From the NCBI GenBank assembly GCA_035236585.1, contig CP141137.1, forward strand, positions 7,890,327 through 7,954,326: 64,000 nt of DNA, read 5' to 3'. Each line of letters begins with the position of its first letter. The stretch's first letter is position 1. The notes below the pieces were generated by a model. That model ran no database searches and was not told where the DNA came from. It saw only the letters and a program-made list of their open reading frames with translations. This stretch comes from Warburgia ugandensis. Its lineage: Eukaryota > Streptophyta > Magnoliopsida > Canellales > Canellaceae. The position numbers were made by a program, and so were the translations under genes. Positions 48,884 through 60,960 of this stretch are shown in pieces.

Positions 48884-51800
48884 TCAAGGTTGACTCGGGC
48901 TCTCTCCATGGTTTTGGCAATCAACTGGCTGACTCACAACACGAATATCCAAGCTGCTTCCATCCACTTCAGGAGAGATCTCCTTAACATCAGCTATTCT
49001 GGGTTCTGTTGCCTGAAAACTACTCCATTCGTTATCACCAATAGGTTGAAATTCAACCTCATCAACAGCCACAGAGACTGTTCCATCCGTGGATGCTGGA
49101 ATTGATCTCGAAATACTTAAACAAGCTTTGTCCACGTTGTTCTCTGACGAGTCCACGTGCTTTGTCAATAGAAGGGTGTTATCAGAACCAGAACAAGACT
49201 CGGCTTTCTCTTCAAATACTTGATCTTCAATGCTTTTTTGCCTGTAGAAAAGAAACCATCCATCCATCATATGCAACTTAAATGTCAAATTCTGGAAACA
49301 CTATAGCTAGATCCAGATCAGGCAAAGGTATTAGTTGTTGCATGGCACTGGCAAAGAGTAGCAGAAAGCATTGAAAACTGAAGGACTAGGCTGGTGTTAG
49401 CTACTATCCATATGCAGTGCTGGAAGAATGGATTGACTCTATCATACGTTCATTGGACACATAGCAACGATCTAATACTGGAAAACTTTTCCCATATTGA
49501 TGAATCAAAACTCAGCTGCTACCCATTTGCAGTGTTGAAAGAATGGATTTCCTTCACTTAAGCTCTTGTTTTATTTCTTTACTGCTCCTGCTTGCAATTT
49601 TTGACTTTGCAAATTTTTTGTATCCTTGGGCACCTTGGTCTAAATATTAAATAAATCAACACCTTCCATCCAGAAAAAAAAATAAAAAAGAGGCCACCAC
49701 CATACAACAGCTACAGTAAAAAACGCTCCTTTCTCGCATTTTGCCACTAAAATTAAGTGTGGGGTATCAATTAGTTGAGAGTATTTAACCATGCGTAAAT
49801 TCAGCAAGGACTTAGAACGCAATCACGATCCAAAGTAACATTGTACACATGGCTGTGACTTGTGACCCGATACTAAGCTGGTATGCCCCAACTAAGTGCC
49901 ACAGTGGGTGCAGGTATCTGAGATACCAACTGCAAGATCCGAGCATGGAAAGATCAACAATTTGATGAAACACACAGGAAACCTATGATCAATGAGTCAC
50001 AATCAATCGTCAAGCAACAGTCAGCAATAGACTGGAGACTCACAATTGCTGACAAGATCAACAGACCCTACAACCATATTGGTGGTGCGCCGTGTCTGTC
50101 CAATTATCATCCAAATTAATTTGGATAAGGGGCACAGTTTTTTTCAAACCAAAATTGATGATAAAACTAATACTCCTGGTATTTCCAGCCTTTTAACCTT
50201 TTTTCTTAGATAGATCTATGATGTTCAACTTATTTGGGTTCCATGTTTAGACCACTTTTGAAAAATCACACCAATCAGGTGATTTAAAGCAGTTTTCATT
50301 TTTTAAATATCAATGGTGGTGATTTAAGGGGGAAAAAAAAAGACTCTGTGCATCCAACCAGAGTACTTTTTGGAGAGCAAGGATCTGGGGAGCCTGACAA
50401 GGTGAATAGGTAAGATCTTCCAAAAAATCATGCCTAAAATCATGAAAATGAAGCTTCCGACTCCAAAACTAATATCTAGGTCATAAATATTGTTCCTTTT
50501 GTCCAAAACTGTGCAAAACCAAAACAACATGTTGGATTAGAGGTTAATGAAATTGATTTCCAGAGCTCATAGTAGTATGTCCACAACCTAAATGACTCAA
50601 GCATCAAAAGTGGAATTTAAGACTTAAACATGAAATATCTTGGTCAATATCATGCTATAAATACTGATGATGCCAGGCCTCATAATACCGTTGTCAGATC
50701 TAAATGAATGAGGCACCAACACTGGGAGTTGAAACAGAGATGAAATTTCCCGGTGATATCATGCCTAATTTTGACTGTTGGAGTTGTAGAGAAAGCAGAC
50801 ACATTACACATGAGCATAATGGCTGCTCCACACACATTTGCCTTCTAAATTTATTTATATTTTCTCATCACGGTACTCATGATGGAAGCTATTATTTGCC
50901 AATGTCATTTGTTTCTTCATATTCTGGAGGTTCATCATTATCTCTATATCATTATGCTCCTAGCTGTCATACTTGGCAACATGTTAGTTTTTTATGAAGA
51001 GAATAGGAAAATTATGGACAAAGTAATAGCACAAAAACCACTCCAGTATAAAAACAAGACATGCAGTCTGGGCTATTTGTAATTCTTAGGCACATGAAAA
51101 AATGACTAGTTTAAACAATGTTTGATAGAGAATAATCCGTGCACTGAAGTTAAATAGTATTCCGGAAAATGAAAGTAATATAAAAAAACTAAGGCTTTAG
51201 ACAGGGACAACTCTTGTGCACGAAGCTCCCGCATGTGGGGTCCAGGGAAGGGGCAGACCACAAGGGTCAATAGTACGCAGCCTTACCTTGCATTTTGCAA
51301 GAGGCTGTTTCCACCCCTTGAACCCATGACCTCAAGGTCACATAATGACAACTCTACAGTTGCACCAAGGCTCCCAAAAGTAAGGCTTTAGCATGAGTTT
51401 AAATAGTTAACTAATCAATAAATAAAGAGTGGCAGTATTTCTTATCATGGTTAAAATCCAACATAAAAGGTATTACATAATAAATTACAACAAAAACTGA
51501 AGTCTCAACAGATAAAATAAGCCTTCTTAACTGGTAACCGTATAGCATCACCAGAGGAAAGAATATCTCACATTAGTGATGGTTGAACTAATTAGCATAT
51601 TGTAAATGCAGATAATTGAAGATGAAGTCATGCACATTAAAAATATATAGGAATAGCAAATTGTTACTTAGGTAAAAGTTCAAGGGAAAAAACCTTTGGA
51701 CTTGTTCTTGTAAAGTTTTGACGTATGCAAGAAGTTCTTCCTTTTCTTTTGCAGCAGCCAACTCTTTCTGTGCAGCATCTTTGCGTTTAGCTTCAGTATC

Positions 51801-54177
51801 AGCCTCCGAAATCCTAGCCCTCTCTTCAGCTCTAACAACAGCTGCTTCTAATATCACAACGCGTTCTCTAGCTTTTGCAAGCTCTGAACGCCACAGATGT
51901 GCCTCTCGAATGGCAGAGTCCCTTTGTTTCAACAGCTGGTCTCTCTCTTTTCTTAGAGCTACCACTTCTCCATCAGAGGCTCTTAGCTGTAACATTAAAT
52001 AATTAAAAATACACACAATCTTAGGGAAGCTGGTTCAGATAATTAGCCAAGTGGCTTCAATAGTACTTCCACCATTTCAAGAAGAAATTAGAATAAAGAT
52101 CAAGTAAGGACATGAAACGAAAAGAGAAGTCTTTAGGCAAAGCATACAAGGAGTAAGATGGAGGGAAAGGGAATCGCAGCAAAAAAACATTGACCCATCA
52201 TCTTTCAAGATCTTCTAAAGTGAAGAGAGAGGAAAGAGAGAAAATATAGAAAAAAGATAAGGTACAAATTAATGCATTACTGGAAACCATAGGCACCTTT
52301 GACATGGATGACTCCAATTGCTTTTCTGCTTCCTTATTTAAGCGTTCAATTTCTGCACAAGCAATTCTTCGCTCTGCATCCATCGCATGAGCTGCAGATG
52401 CTGCAGCCTCAGCAGCTTCAGCAGTGTCAGATAATTTCTCTGCAATCTCTTTTATTGTTGAATCACGAGCACGAAGATCCCTGGCCAATTGTTGTAATTC
52501 CTCATCCTTCACCCTAAGAGTCTCCTAAAAAATAATTATAAAAGGTCATCACACAGAAAGCATGGTATCACTAACAGTATGTTTGTTTTCACGATTTTTG
52601 CTACTGGAAAATGCCCTACTGTACTGCATTTCTGTCATGACAGGATAGTCATTCACAGAGAGAGAAAAGAAAGCTTGAGAAAGCAAAACCACGCCAGGAA
52701 ACCTAATAAAGAAAATTCACACATGACAATTTGAATGGGGACAACCAACATGAATAACCGAAGGTTAAGAGAAGATATCCCATACCATACAAAACAATAA
52801 GTTTCTCACCAGAAAGATCTGGATGTCAGAGAATTTTAGTAGCTGGGGATTATTGTAACTTGACAGCAAACTAGTTCTACAATTGTGTGCTTTCATGGGG
52901 ACATAATAGACACATCTGACTGGGATATTTTTATGTGGACTCGTGGAACTGTATGCTAAGTGCTTTGCTTTCATGGTTTACACAGTTTATCTCCATAAAG
53001 GTAAATTCTGGATTTTTGAAAGAATACCTGAAGGAAATGCAGAATGCGGGAAGCCCTTCAGGATAATACCATTTTGAAATTATCTCTTAACAATAACAAT
53101 ATTGGCACTTAAAATTTGCAAGTTCCAGATCCTGCAACTATGCCATTAATTAAGCTACTGATGCCAAAGCCAATTCAGTCAAGTCTGTTGATTATCATAG
53201 CCAGAAATCCAAGTTAGCCACAAGCCCGTTAATGGTCTAGATAATTCTGGGCAATGCTCAAGTGATTTGATTTGACTAGCTCTGGAAATATGCTCAACCG
53301 TTTGTACACAGTTACATTCAGATCAAATTTATTCCCAAATTGTAATAATTTTAGACAACACTATTTTGATTAGTTCAAGCAGATTTGGCATGGTATGTGG
53401 AAGGTCACTCTGAATAAGTTCTTCATAACACCAAATTAGCAACTAAAACTTGAAAGTTTTCTTTGTGGTCCAGATGCAATTTTTTGGGTGCTGATGATCT
53501 GAAACAAGTCCAATGATGTGATGCAAATATGGGTAAACAATTTATTCTTCATACTGCTGCTCTTTTAGCAACAGCAAAATGTATCATCATCCTTTACTGT
53601 CCAAGAGAATATAATTCTTATACCGCAATAGGGTAGCATATGAATTCAAGACCTTGAAGTTTTGCACGCATAACTCCTGCAAATGTTGTAAATTGGATGC
53701 ATCTCCTATTTGGTTTGGTTTGATCATTACTAGTGAGAATGTGTGCTGTCTGTGTACCCAAAAGCATGGTCTTAGTGTGTAGTGTTGTGTAATGGTCTTA
53801 GTGCATAGCATGTTAGTTTTTTTATTTTTCTTATGATTACAGGATAGTGACTTTGAGTTGACCAAGGCTTCACATGGTATCAAAAATATAGTTCAAATTG
53901 AGAAGCACCTTTACTAAGGGTTCCAGGAAAACACTGGTAATTAAATACCTTCATGATTGCCAAATCATCCAATTGACCATCATTTGGCTTGTTTGTTACT
54001 AAACCTAATGCTGCTCTCATAGATATTCTCATTGCTGCTTCAATTTCTTTGGCAGATTCTGCAGCTGTTGAGTTGGCTGCAGCAACTACTGTTGCAACTG
54101 TTCCCAATGATGGAGAACCATTCCCACTTAATGAATTCACAGCCTCCTTATGCGCCCTCAGAACCAACTGGGTTGCA
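48884..54177 (-). CDS. SWAP70: SWAP70-like protein, last four exons (C-terminal coiled coil)
   Basis: Exons on the minus strand: 54177-53949, 52524-52297, 51986-51694 and 49241-48884, all with GT-AG junctions in phase. They encode, in order: ATQLVLRAHKEAVNSLSG with TVATVVAAANSTAAESAKEI and DDLAIMK; a coiled coil (ETLRVKDEELQQLARDL, AAEAAASAAHAMDAERRIAC); a second coiled coil (LRKERDQLLKQRDSAI, EAHLWRSELAKARERVVILE, KEKEELLAYVKTLQEQ); and an acidic tail with NNVDKACLSISR, WSSFQATEPRIADVKEISPE and SLDIRVVS. Order and text match Arabidopsis SWAP70 as I recall it, a PH-domain guanine-nucleotide exchange factor for Rho-type GTPases linked to immune signalling. The N-terminal PH-domain exons are not in the window; they must lie beyond 64000, after an intron of at least 9.8 kb. 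The intron 51693-49242 holds a SINE. The frame is intact. Confidence 0.88.
51201..51380 (-). mobile_element. Au-type SINE, near full length, in a SWAP70 intron
   Basis: The minus strand runs from GGGAGCCTTGGTGCAACTG through TGTGACCTTGAGGTCATGGG to GGAGCTTCGTGCACAAG. It is flanked by TAAGGCTTTAG at 51190-51200 and 51381-51391. It lies in the same orientation as the host gene. Confidence 0.93.
52525..53948 (-). other. SWAP70 intron, nothing recognised inside
   Basis: 1.4 kb between two coding exons. The 98-codon frame at 53587-53883 and others have no recognisable motif. Confidence 0.6.
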
Positions 54178-54736
54178 CTGGTGTTCAAGGCAGAAAAACA
54201 CAAGACAAACATGAAGACATTAACATTATCTCAATGGTAACAATAATAAACCAGTGATCAGCAGTTGCTGAAGTAGAATAGTTGCAGTGTAGTAAACAAA
54301 CAAGAACCAAAGCTTGGCAGGAAAATCCAAGGATTAAATAATAAGAGTAATGTTGATTCTCTTTTCTTTTCTTTTCTTTTCTTTTCTTTTTTAAGTTCCA
54401 ACCCTCTTTCCATGGACTTATCAAACTAGAGGCAAAACATGCCTAGCATCATGGTTGGTTAAGTGCCATGACTCACAACCAAGTTTTTGGGTCCGACTCC
54501 ACTCACCATTTAGAAGAAGAAGATTACAATGAATTATAAATGCTACATACAGGATATCAAATGGTTCTAACCTTCTACATCTGGTCTTTGTTCAACTGGC
54601 ACCCCTATGGCCCTACATAAGGTACATAAGCAAGCAACAAGATTCACCATGCAGACATAGAGATCCTTAACCCTTTTATTGTAATATTTTAGCATTTACA
54701 TCAATGGACATTTTCATGTCAACTTTGTCGCTGCCG

Positions 54737-55164
54737 ATGGACATTATAGATATGATCATATGATTAGAATACCTGAAGTGAAAGAGGCACTAAAAAAGAT
54801 GACATCAAGTAAGGCCCTGGGGGCCAATGGTATACCAATAGAGATTTGGAAGTATATGGGAAATACTGGAATAGTTTGGTTGACAAAGCTGTTTAACAAG
54901 GTTGTAAAATCAAAGAAAATGCCAAATGAATGGAAGACGAGTTCTGTTGTGCCAATTTATAAAAATAAAGGAGACATATAGAGTTACACTAATTATCGGG
55001 TGATCAAATTTATGAGCCATACCACGAAATTTTTTTGAGAGAGTGATTGAGAAGAAGCTATGACATGAGACGAGTATGTTAGATAACCAGTTTAGTTTTA
55101 TGCTTGGGAGGTCTACCATGGAAGCTATTTTCCTAATTAGACAATTGATAAAGAGATATGGGGA
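54737..55164 (+). mobile_element. Outer RTE LINE, 5' piece (RT domain start)
   Basis: It encodes RVT_1 text close to that of the inner element: RIPEVKEALKKMTSSKALGA, IVWLTKLFNKVVKSKKMPNE, VVPIYKNKGDI. It is 5'-truncated. The flank ACATTTTCATGTCA (54708-54721) recurs after the 3' end (59859-59873, with one extra T), which is its target-site duplication. It stops at 55164, where the inner RTE element has inserted, and resumes at 58764. Confidence 0.9.
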
Positions 55165-55221
55165 ACTCCGCCAATGCCGGTCCCAAGCCCGGATAAAAAA
55201 GGAGGAGGGTCTTGCGTCAGG

Positions 55222-55565
55222 TGCGAGCCGGCAAGGGGGAAGTTGAAGATGATTCTATTATTTCTTTCTTACAAATTAATATGCATTTGTATATTAGTTT
55301 GTGAGGAAGAAATGAGAATCATCTCCAGCTTCTTAAAAGATGGCAACCCTTGTATCAGGTAGCCAGCCAGCAAGGGGGAAGTTGAAGATGATTCTATTAT
55401 TTCTTTCTTACAAATAAATATGCATTTGTATATTAGTTTGTGAGGAAGAAATGAAAATCATCTTCAACTTCTTAAAATATGGCCACCCTTGTGTCAGGTA
55501 GCCAGCCGGCAAGGGTGAAGCTGAAGATGATTTTAATGAAAATCATCTTCAGCTTTTAAAACTAT
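55222..55565 (+). repeat. 139-bp tandem repeats with hairpins in the RTE leader
   Basis: The GCAAGGGGGA-type word recurs at 55231, 55370 and 55509, giving a period of 139 bp. Each unit holds an inverted pair, GAAGATGATT ... AATCATCTTC or a variant. The third unit is short and collapses to a tight hairpin (AGCTGAAGATGATTTTAATG and its complement). Confidence 0.92.
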
Positions 55566-55615
55566 GGCAAACCCAACATGACATGAATCAAAATCTGAAA
55601 TTCGCTCAAGCTAGG

Positions 55616-55830
55616 GCGTTCCCCATAAGCGACGCGCTGCATCGGATCCCGGATGCGGTGAAAAATAGGCAAGGGTTGCTAGGGCGTTCTCCCAGAAGCG
55701 ACGCGCTACATCAGATCCCGGGTGTAGTGAAAAATGGGCAAGGGCTGCTAGAGCGTCCCCTCGAAAGCGACGCGCTGCATCAGAACCCAGGTGCAGTGAA
55801 AAGTGGACATGGGTTCATACCATGGAGGTC
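55616..55830 (+). repeat. 69-bp in-frame tandem repeats at the N-terminus of the RTE protein
   Basis: AGCGACGCGCT begins units at 55628, 55697 and 55766, exactly 69 bp apart. They encode 23-residue units built on SDALHxIPxxVKNxQGLLxR. Confidence 0.93.
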
Positions 55831-58763
55831 GAGAAAGGCGATAGTAAATAGGGAATCTCCAAATCATAAGATTCGCATCGCTACATGGAATATAAGGACA
55901 TTGACAGGTAAGAGTTTGGAGTTAGTAGACACAATAAAACGTAGGAGAGTCAACATCGCTTGTATTCAAGAAACCAAGTGGAAAGGAGCTAAAGCTAGAG
56001 AAATAGATGGGTATAAATTATGATACGTAGGAAAGGAAAATAATAGAAATGGCGTGGGAATAATAGTGGATAAGGAATTAAAGGATAAAGTTGTGGACGT
56101 TAAAAGAATCAGTGATAGAATTATAATAATAAAAATGATTCTAGGAGAGCAGATTATAAATATTATAAGTGCATATGCACCACAAGTAGGGCTACAAGAT
56201 ATAATTAAGAGACAGTTTTGGGAAGATATGGAGGGAGTCATGCAAGAAATTCCCAATATTGAGGGAATATTTATAGGAGCGGACTTAAATGGCCATGTAG
56301 GAAAAGATAAGGAAGGATATGATAGAATACACGGAGGGTATGGTATAGGTGAACGAAACGAGATGGGGAGAATATCCTCGATTTTGCTTTGTCATATAAC
56401 CTATCCATTGCAAATACACTCTTTAAGAAGAGGGATGAACACTTAATAATCTTTAAAAGTGGACTTCATAAAAGCCAAATAGACTTTTTTCTACTTAGGA
56501 ATAATGAACGATCTATATGTAAGGATTGTAAGGTGATACCCGGTGAGAGTTTAACCTCACAACATAGGTTAATGGTTATGGATATTCATATCAAAAGATG
56601 GAGTAAAAGAACTGAACTTAATACACATCCAAAAACTAAGTGGTAGAACTTAAAAGGAGAGAAAATAACCTCATTCAAAAATAAGTTGATGGTAGAAGGA
56701 AATTGGAATTATGAAACAGGAGTAAATACCATGTGGACTAATATGGCTGAGTCCATTAAGAAAGTGGCAAAAGATGTCTTAGGAGTATCTAAAGGTAAAA
56801 GGCTATTAGCAAAGGAAACATGGTGGTGGAATGACACAGTGCAAAAAGCTATTAAAGAAAAACGAATGCATTTTAAAGCATGGCAGAAGATTAGAAATAA
56901 TGAAAACTATGAACAATATAAGAATGCTAAAAACGTTGCTAAGAGAATAGTAAGTGAGGCTAAACTTAAAGCATATGATGAGCTCTATAATAGACTAGGA
57001 ACAAGAGAAGGTGAGAAAGATGTGTTTAAACTTGCAAAGGTAAGAGAACAGAAGAGTAAGGACTTAGAGCATGTTAGGTGCATTAGAAGCGATGATCAAA
57101 GGGTATTAGTCAAAGATGCTGAGATCAAACAAAGGTGGGAAATATACTTCCAAAAATTGTTAAATGACCATGGCCCTGAGAATATAAGAATTGAAAATAC
57201 TATAAATCTAAATAACACTGGATATTATAGATATGAACGTAGGATTAGAATGCTTGAAGTAAAAGAGGCCTTGAGAAAGATGAAATCAGAAAAGGCCATG
57301 GGGCCTGATAGTATACCAATAGAGGTTTGAAAGCATATGGGAGATATTGGGGTAGTTTGGTTGACCAAGTTGTTTAACAAGATTATAAAATCAAAGAAAA
57401 TGCCTAATGAGTGGAGGAAAAGCTCTATTGTACCAATCTATAAGAATAAAGGAGACATTCAGAGCTACACTAATTATCGAGGGATCAAACTTATGAGCCA
57501 CACCATGAAACTTTTTGAAAGAGTCATTGAGAAGAGGCTACGACATGAAACAAGTGTATCGGAGAATTAGTTTGGTTTCATGCCTGGGAGGTCTACCATA
57601 GAAGCTATTTTCTTACTAAGACAATTAGTAGAGAAATATAGGGAGAGGAGAAAAGACCTACACATGGTCTTTATTGACTTAGAGAAGGCTTATGATAAAG
57701 TCCCTAGAGAGTTAATATGGAGGATGTTAGGTGTTAAAGGGGTTTCTCAGGGGTATATAGACATAATTAAAGATATGTATGAGGGAGCAGTAACAAATGT
57801 TAAGACCACTAGTGGCGTGGTAGTGATTTTCTGTCACTTTGTCGGATTGCACCAAGGATCGGCATTGAGTCCATACCTTTTCACATTAGTTATGGATGAG
57901 TTAACAAAACATCTGCATGAGGAGATTCCCTGGTGCATGCTATTTGCAAACGATATAGTCCTATTTGATGAGACAAGGGAGGGTGTCAACATAAAGCTAG
58001 AGCTATGGAGAGAAGCATTAGAATCAAAAGGATTTAAAATTAGCCGAACTAAGACAGAATATATGGAATGTAATTTTAGCAAGGAGAGTAGGAGTGGAGC
58101 ACCAGTCAAGATTGATAACCAAGAGGTCCCCATGAGAGACCACTTCCAATACTTAGGATCATTGATCCATGAGAGTGGAGAGATTGAGAGGGAGGTTACC
58201 CAGAGAATCCAAGCGGGTTGGAACAAATGGAGATGTGCATCGGGGGTTTTATGTGATCGGCGGGTGCCACTCAAACTAAAGGGAAAATTCTATAGGATGG
58301 CTATAAGGCCGGCCATGCTCTATGGATCAGAGTGTTGGGCAGTTAAGGAACATCATACTCATAGGTGAGTGTTGCAGAAATGAGGATGTTGAGATGGATG
58401 AGTGGTAAGACAAGAAAGGATAGAATTAGAAATGAAAATATTAGAAGAAATTTAGGGATAGTACCAATAGGTAACAAGATGAGGGAGATTAGACTTAGAT
58501 GGTTTGGACATGTTCAAAGGAGGCCAACAACGGCACCAGTTAGAAGGAGTGAGGCAATACAAGTTGAAGGTTCTAAAAGGGCAAGGGGAAGGCCCAAAAG
58601 AACGTGAATAGAAGTGGTGAGGAAAGATTTAAAAACTTTGGGACTAAATGAAGCCATGGTATTTAATAGAGTGGAATGGAGGAATAAGATTCATATGGCC
58701 GACCCCTAATTGGGATAAGGTCTTGATGATGATGATGATGATGATGATAAAGAGATATGGGGA

Positions 58764-59858
58764 GATGAGGAAGAGCACCGAGATGGTCTTTATTGACTTA
58801 GAAAAAGCTTATAATAGGGTCCACAAGGATTTAATAAGGTGAGTGTTGGGTGAGAAAGGAGTTTCACAGGAGTATATAGACATAATTAAGGATAAGCATG
58901 AGGAAGCGGCCATAAACATTAGGACCACTAGTAGAGAAATCGGTGATTTTCCCATCACTATAGGATTGCACCAAAGATCAGCATTGAGCTTGTACCTTTT
59001 CAAAGTGGTTATAGATGAGTTAATAAAACAACGGCACAAGGAGATTCCATGGTGCATCTTATTTGTAGATGATATAGTTTTGATTGATAAGACGAGAGGG
59101 TATAAACACAAAGCTGGAGTTATGGAGAGATGCATTAGAATATATAGGATTTAAAATTAGCCAAACTAAGATATAGTATATGGAATGCAATTTTAGCAAG
59201 GAGAGTAACAACAATAGAGCAGCAATAAAGATTGATAACTAAGAAGTCTCTTTAAAAGAACACTTTTGATACTTAGGATCGATAATTAATGAGAGTAGAG
59301 AGATTGAGAGGGAGATCACCCAAAAAATCCAAGCAGATTGGAACAAATGGAGATGCGCCTCTAGAGTTTTGCATGCTCGGAGGGTGCCACTCAAACTAAA
59401 AGGAAAATTCTATAGGCTAGCTATAAGGTCAGCCATGCTCTATGGATCATGTCTTAGGCAGTTAAAGTACAACATGCACATAAGATGAGCATCGCCAAAA
59501 TGAGGATGCTGGGATGGATGAGTGCAAGACAAGAAAGAATGGATTTAGAAATGAAAACATTAGAGAAAACTTAGGAGTAGCACCAATAAGTAGCAGGATG
59601 AGGGAGATTGGAATTAAGATGGTTTGGACATGTCCAATGGAGCCAAAAAATGGGACCGGTTAGGAATGAGGCAATCCAAGTAGAAGGTTACAAAAGTGCG
59701 AGGGGAAGGCCCAATAGAACATGGATAAACGTGATGAGAAAAGATTTAAAAACTTTGGGGACTAAATGAAGCCATGACACTTAATAGAGGGGAATGGAGA
59801 AACAAGATTCATGTGACTGACCCCCAATCAAGATAAGGTCTTGACGACGACGATGATG
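58764..59858 (+). mobile_element. Outer RTE LINE, 3' piece
   Basis: It resumes at the base after the target-site duplication, with [19 protein letters not shown], then VSQEYIDIIKDKHEEAAINI and ILFVDDIVLIDKTR. The text downstream matches the inner element to the tail (GACGACGACGATGATGAC). It keeps the DD of the RT active site but has more breaks than the inner copy, as expected for the older host element. Confidence 0.9.
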
Positions 59859-60200
59859 ACATTTTTCATGTCATCCTTCCAGTCAATCCATTATTACAAG
59901 TCAACTCATAGAGAAATCATCTTCAGTTTGTAAAAAATATAATATTGCTATATATCACAAGTTAATAAGTAAGGTTGAAGGATCACAAGGACCAATCTCG
60001 AGTAAGAACTAATTTAAAGCTCATCTAGATATCTTAGTCTAACTTAATATATTAGCAAGATATTGATTGCTCCAATTTCAATTTAAAATGGAAGGGTGTT
60101 TGTTCATCATTTTCTCCATCATCATGACATTTATCTATACATAAGTATTCTAAAAGGAATCCAACTGACACAATTTACATAGATAGATTACACTTTAGAT

Positions 60201-60267
60201 AAAAAAAGGGCAGCCCCGGTGCATGAAGCTCCCGACTATGCAGGGTCCGGGGAAGGGGCAGACCACA
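60201..60267 (-). mobile_element. Au-type SINE, 3' fragment
   Basis: GGGCAGCCCCGGTGCATGAAG ... GGTCCGGGGAAGGGGCAGACCACAA is the SINE 3' third on the minus strand, followed by an unrelated sequence. Confidence 0.8.
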
Positions 60268-60306
60268 ATAAGAACTAAAAGATCTTTCACAGAAATAAGA
60301 CACGGC

Positions 60307-60900
60307 CTATGTAGTCGCTGGACACAAAAAGGCATTGTCCATGCGACTCGACTTCAAGTAGGCACAGCGACATGAGTCGCACTGCAATTAGTCTCGCACC
60401 TGGATGCGCCTTGCACCTAATGTGCCCCTGATTCCAGGCGCAGCGACAGGCACTTAAAACCCCACTTTCAGGGTTTTTTTTTTTTCATTCTTCTTCTTCC
60501 CCATTCCACTACTTCCTTTCTGACCGAGTAATCTTCCATCCTTCCTTTCTGAACAACTAATCTTCCTTCCATGTTATTGAGGTAAGATTGTAATTTTTAC
60601 TTACTTTCTTTTTTGTTTTTTCGTTTTTCTGTAAAAATACGGTAAAACCAGTATCGTTTTTTCATTTTTTTTGCATAATGCTTCATTTCTCTTTGAAAAC
60701 TCAACATATCTATGCTCTAAATGTAAAAACGAAAACTCCATTTCATTCTTTCCATCCGTTTTCATTGATTGAGTGTATTCTGCACTATATTTGTAGTTTT
60801 CTGTATTTTTTTCCCGAAATTGTAAAATACATCAATAATTTGTATTTTTTTCATTTTTTAACGGCTGACCCATGGGCTTAATTGACTATTTTTGTTACTG

Positions 60901-60960
<60 letters not shown>

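Larger units (their letters stand above)
55165..58744 (+). mobile_element. Inner RTE-type LINE, full length, recently dead
   Basis: Length 3.58 kb, with a 19-bp target-site duplication TGATAAAGAGATATGGGGA (55146-55164, 58745-58763). The 5' start, CCGGTCCCAAGCCCGGATAA, is typical of plant RTE. The leader has 139-bp tandem repeats. The single frame starts near 55583 with 23-aa repeats. An AP endonuclease follows from about 55880 (RIATWNIRTLTGK, CIQETKWKG, GIFIGADLNGHVG, SQIDFFLL). Reverse transcriptase is at about 57240-58100 ([27 protein letters not shown]), then WFGHVQRRP and GRPKR. It ends MADP-TAA at 58707 and a GAT-repeat tail. The frame is broken by stops at about 56021, 56644, 57328, 57568 and 58603 and frame changes near 56370 and 58365. 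The RT catalytic FADD is FAND (57948), so this copy encodes no active enzyme. Confidence 0.95.

Noticed and set aside
50704-50997. 97-codon plus-strand frame
   Set aside because: Inside a SWAP70 intron on the opposite strand, with no motif.
51718-52002. 94-codon plus-strand frame opposite the SWAP70 coiled coil
   Set aside because: Shadow of the exon on the minus strand; Ala/Ser-rich only because it mirrors Glu/Ala-rich coiled-coil codons.
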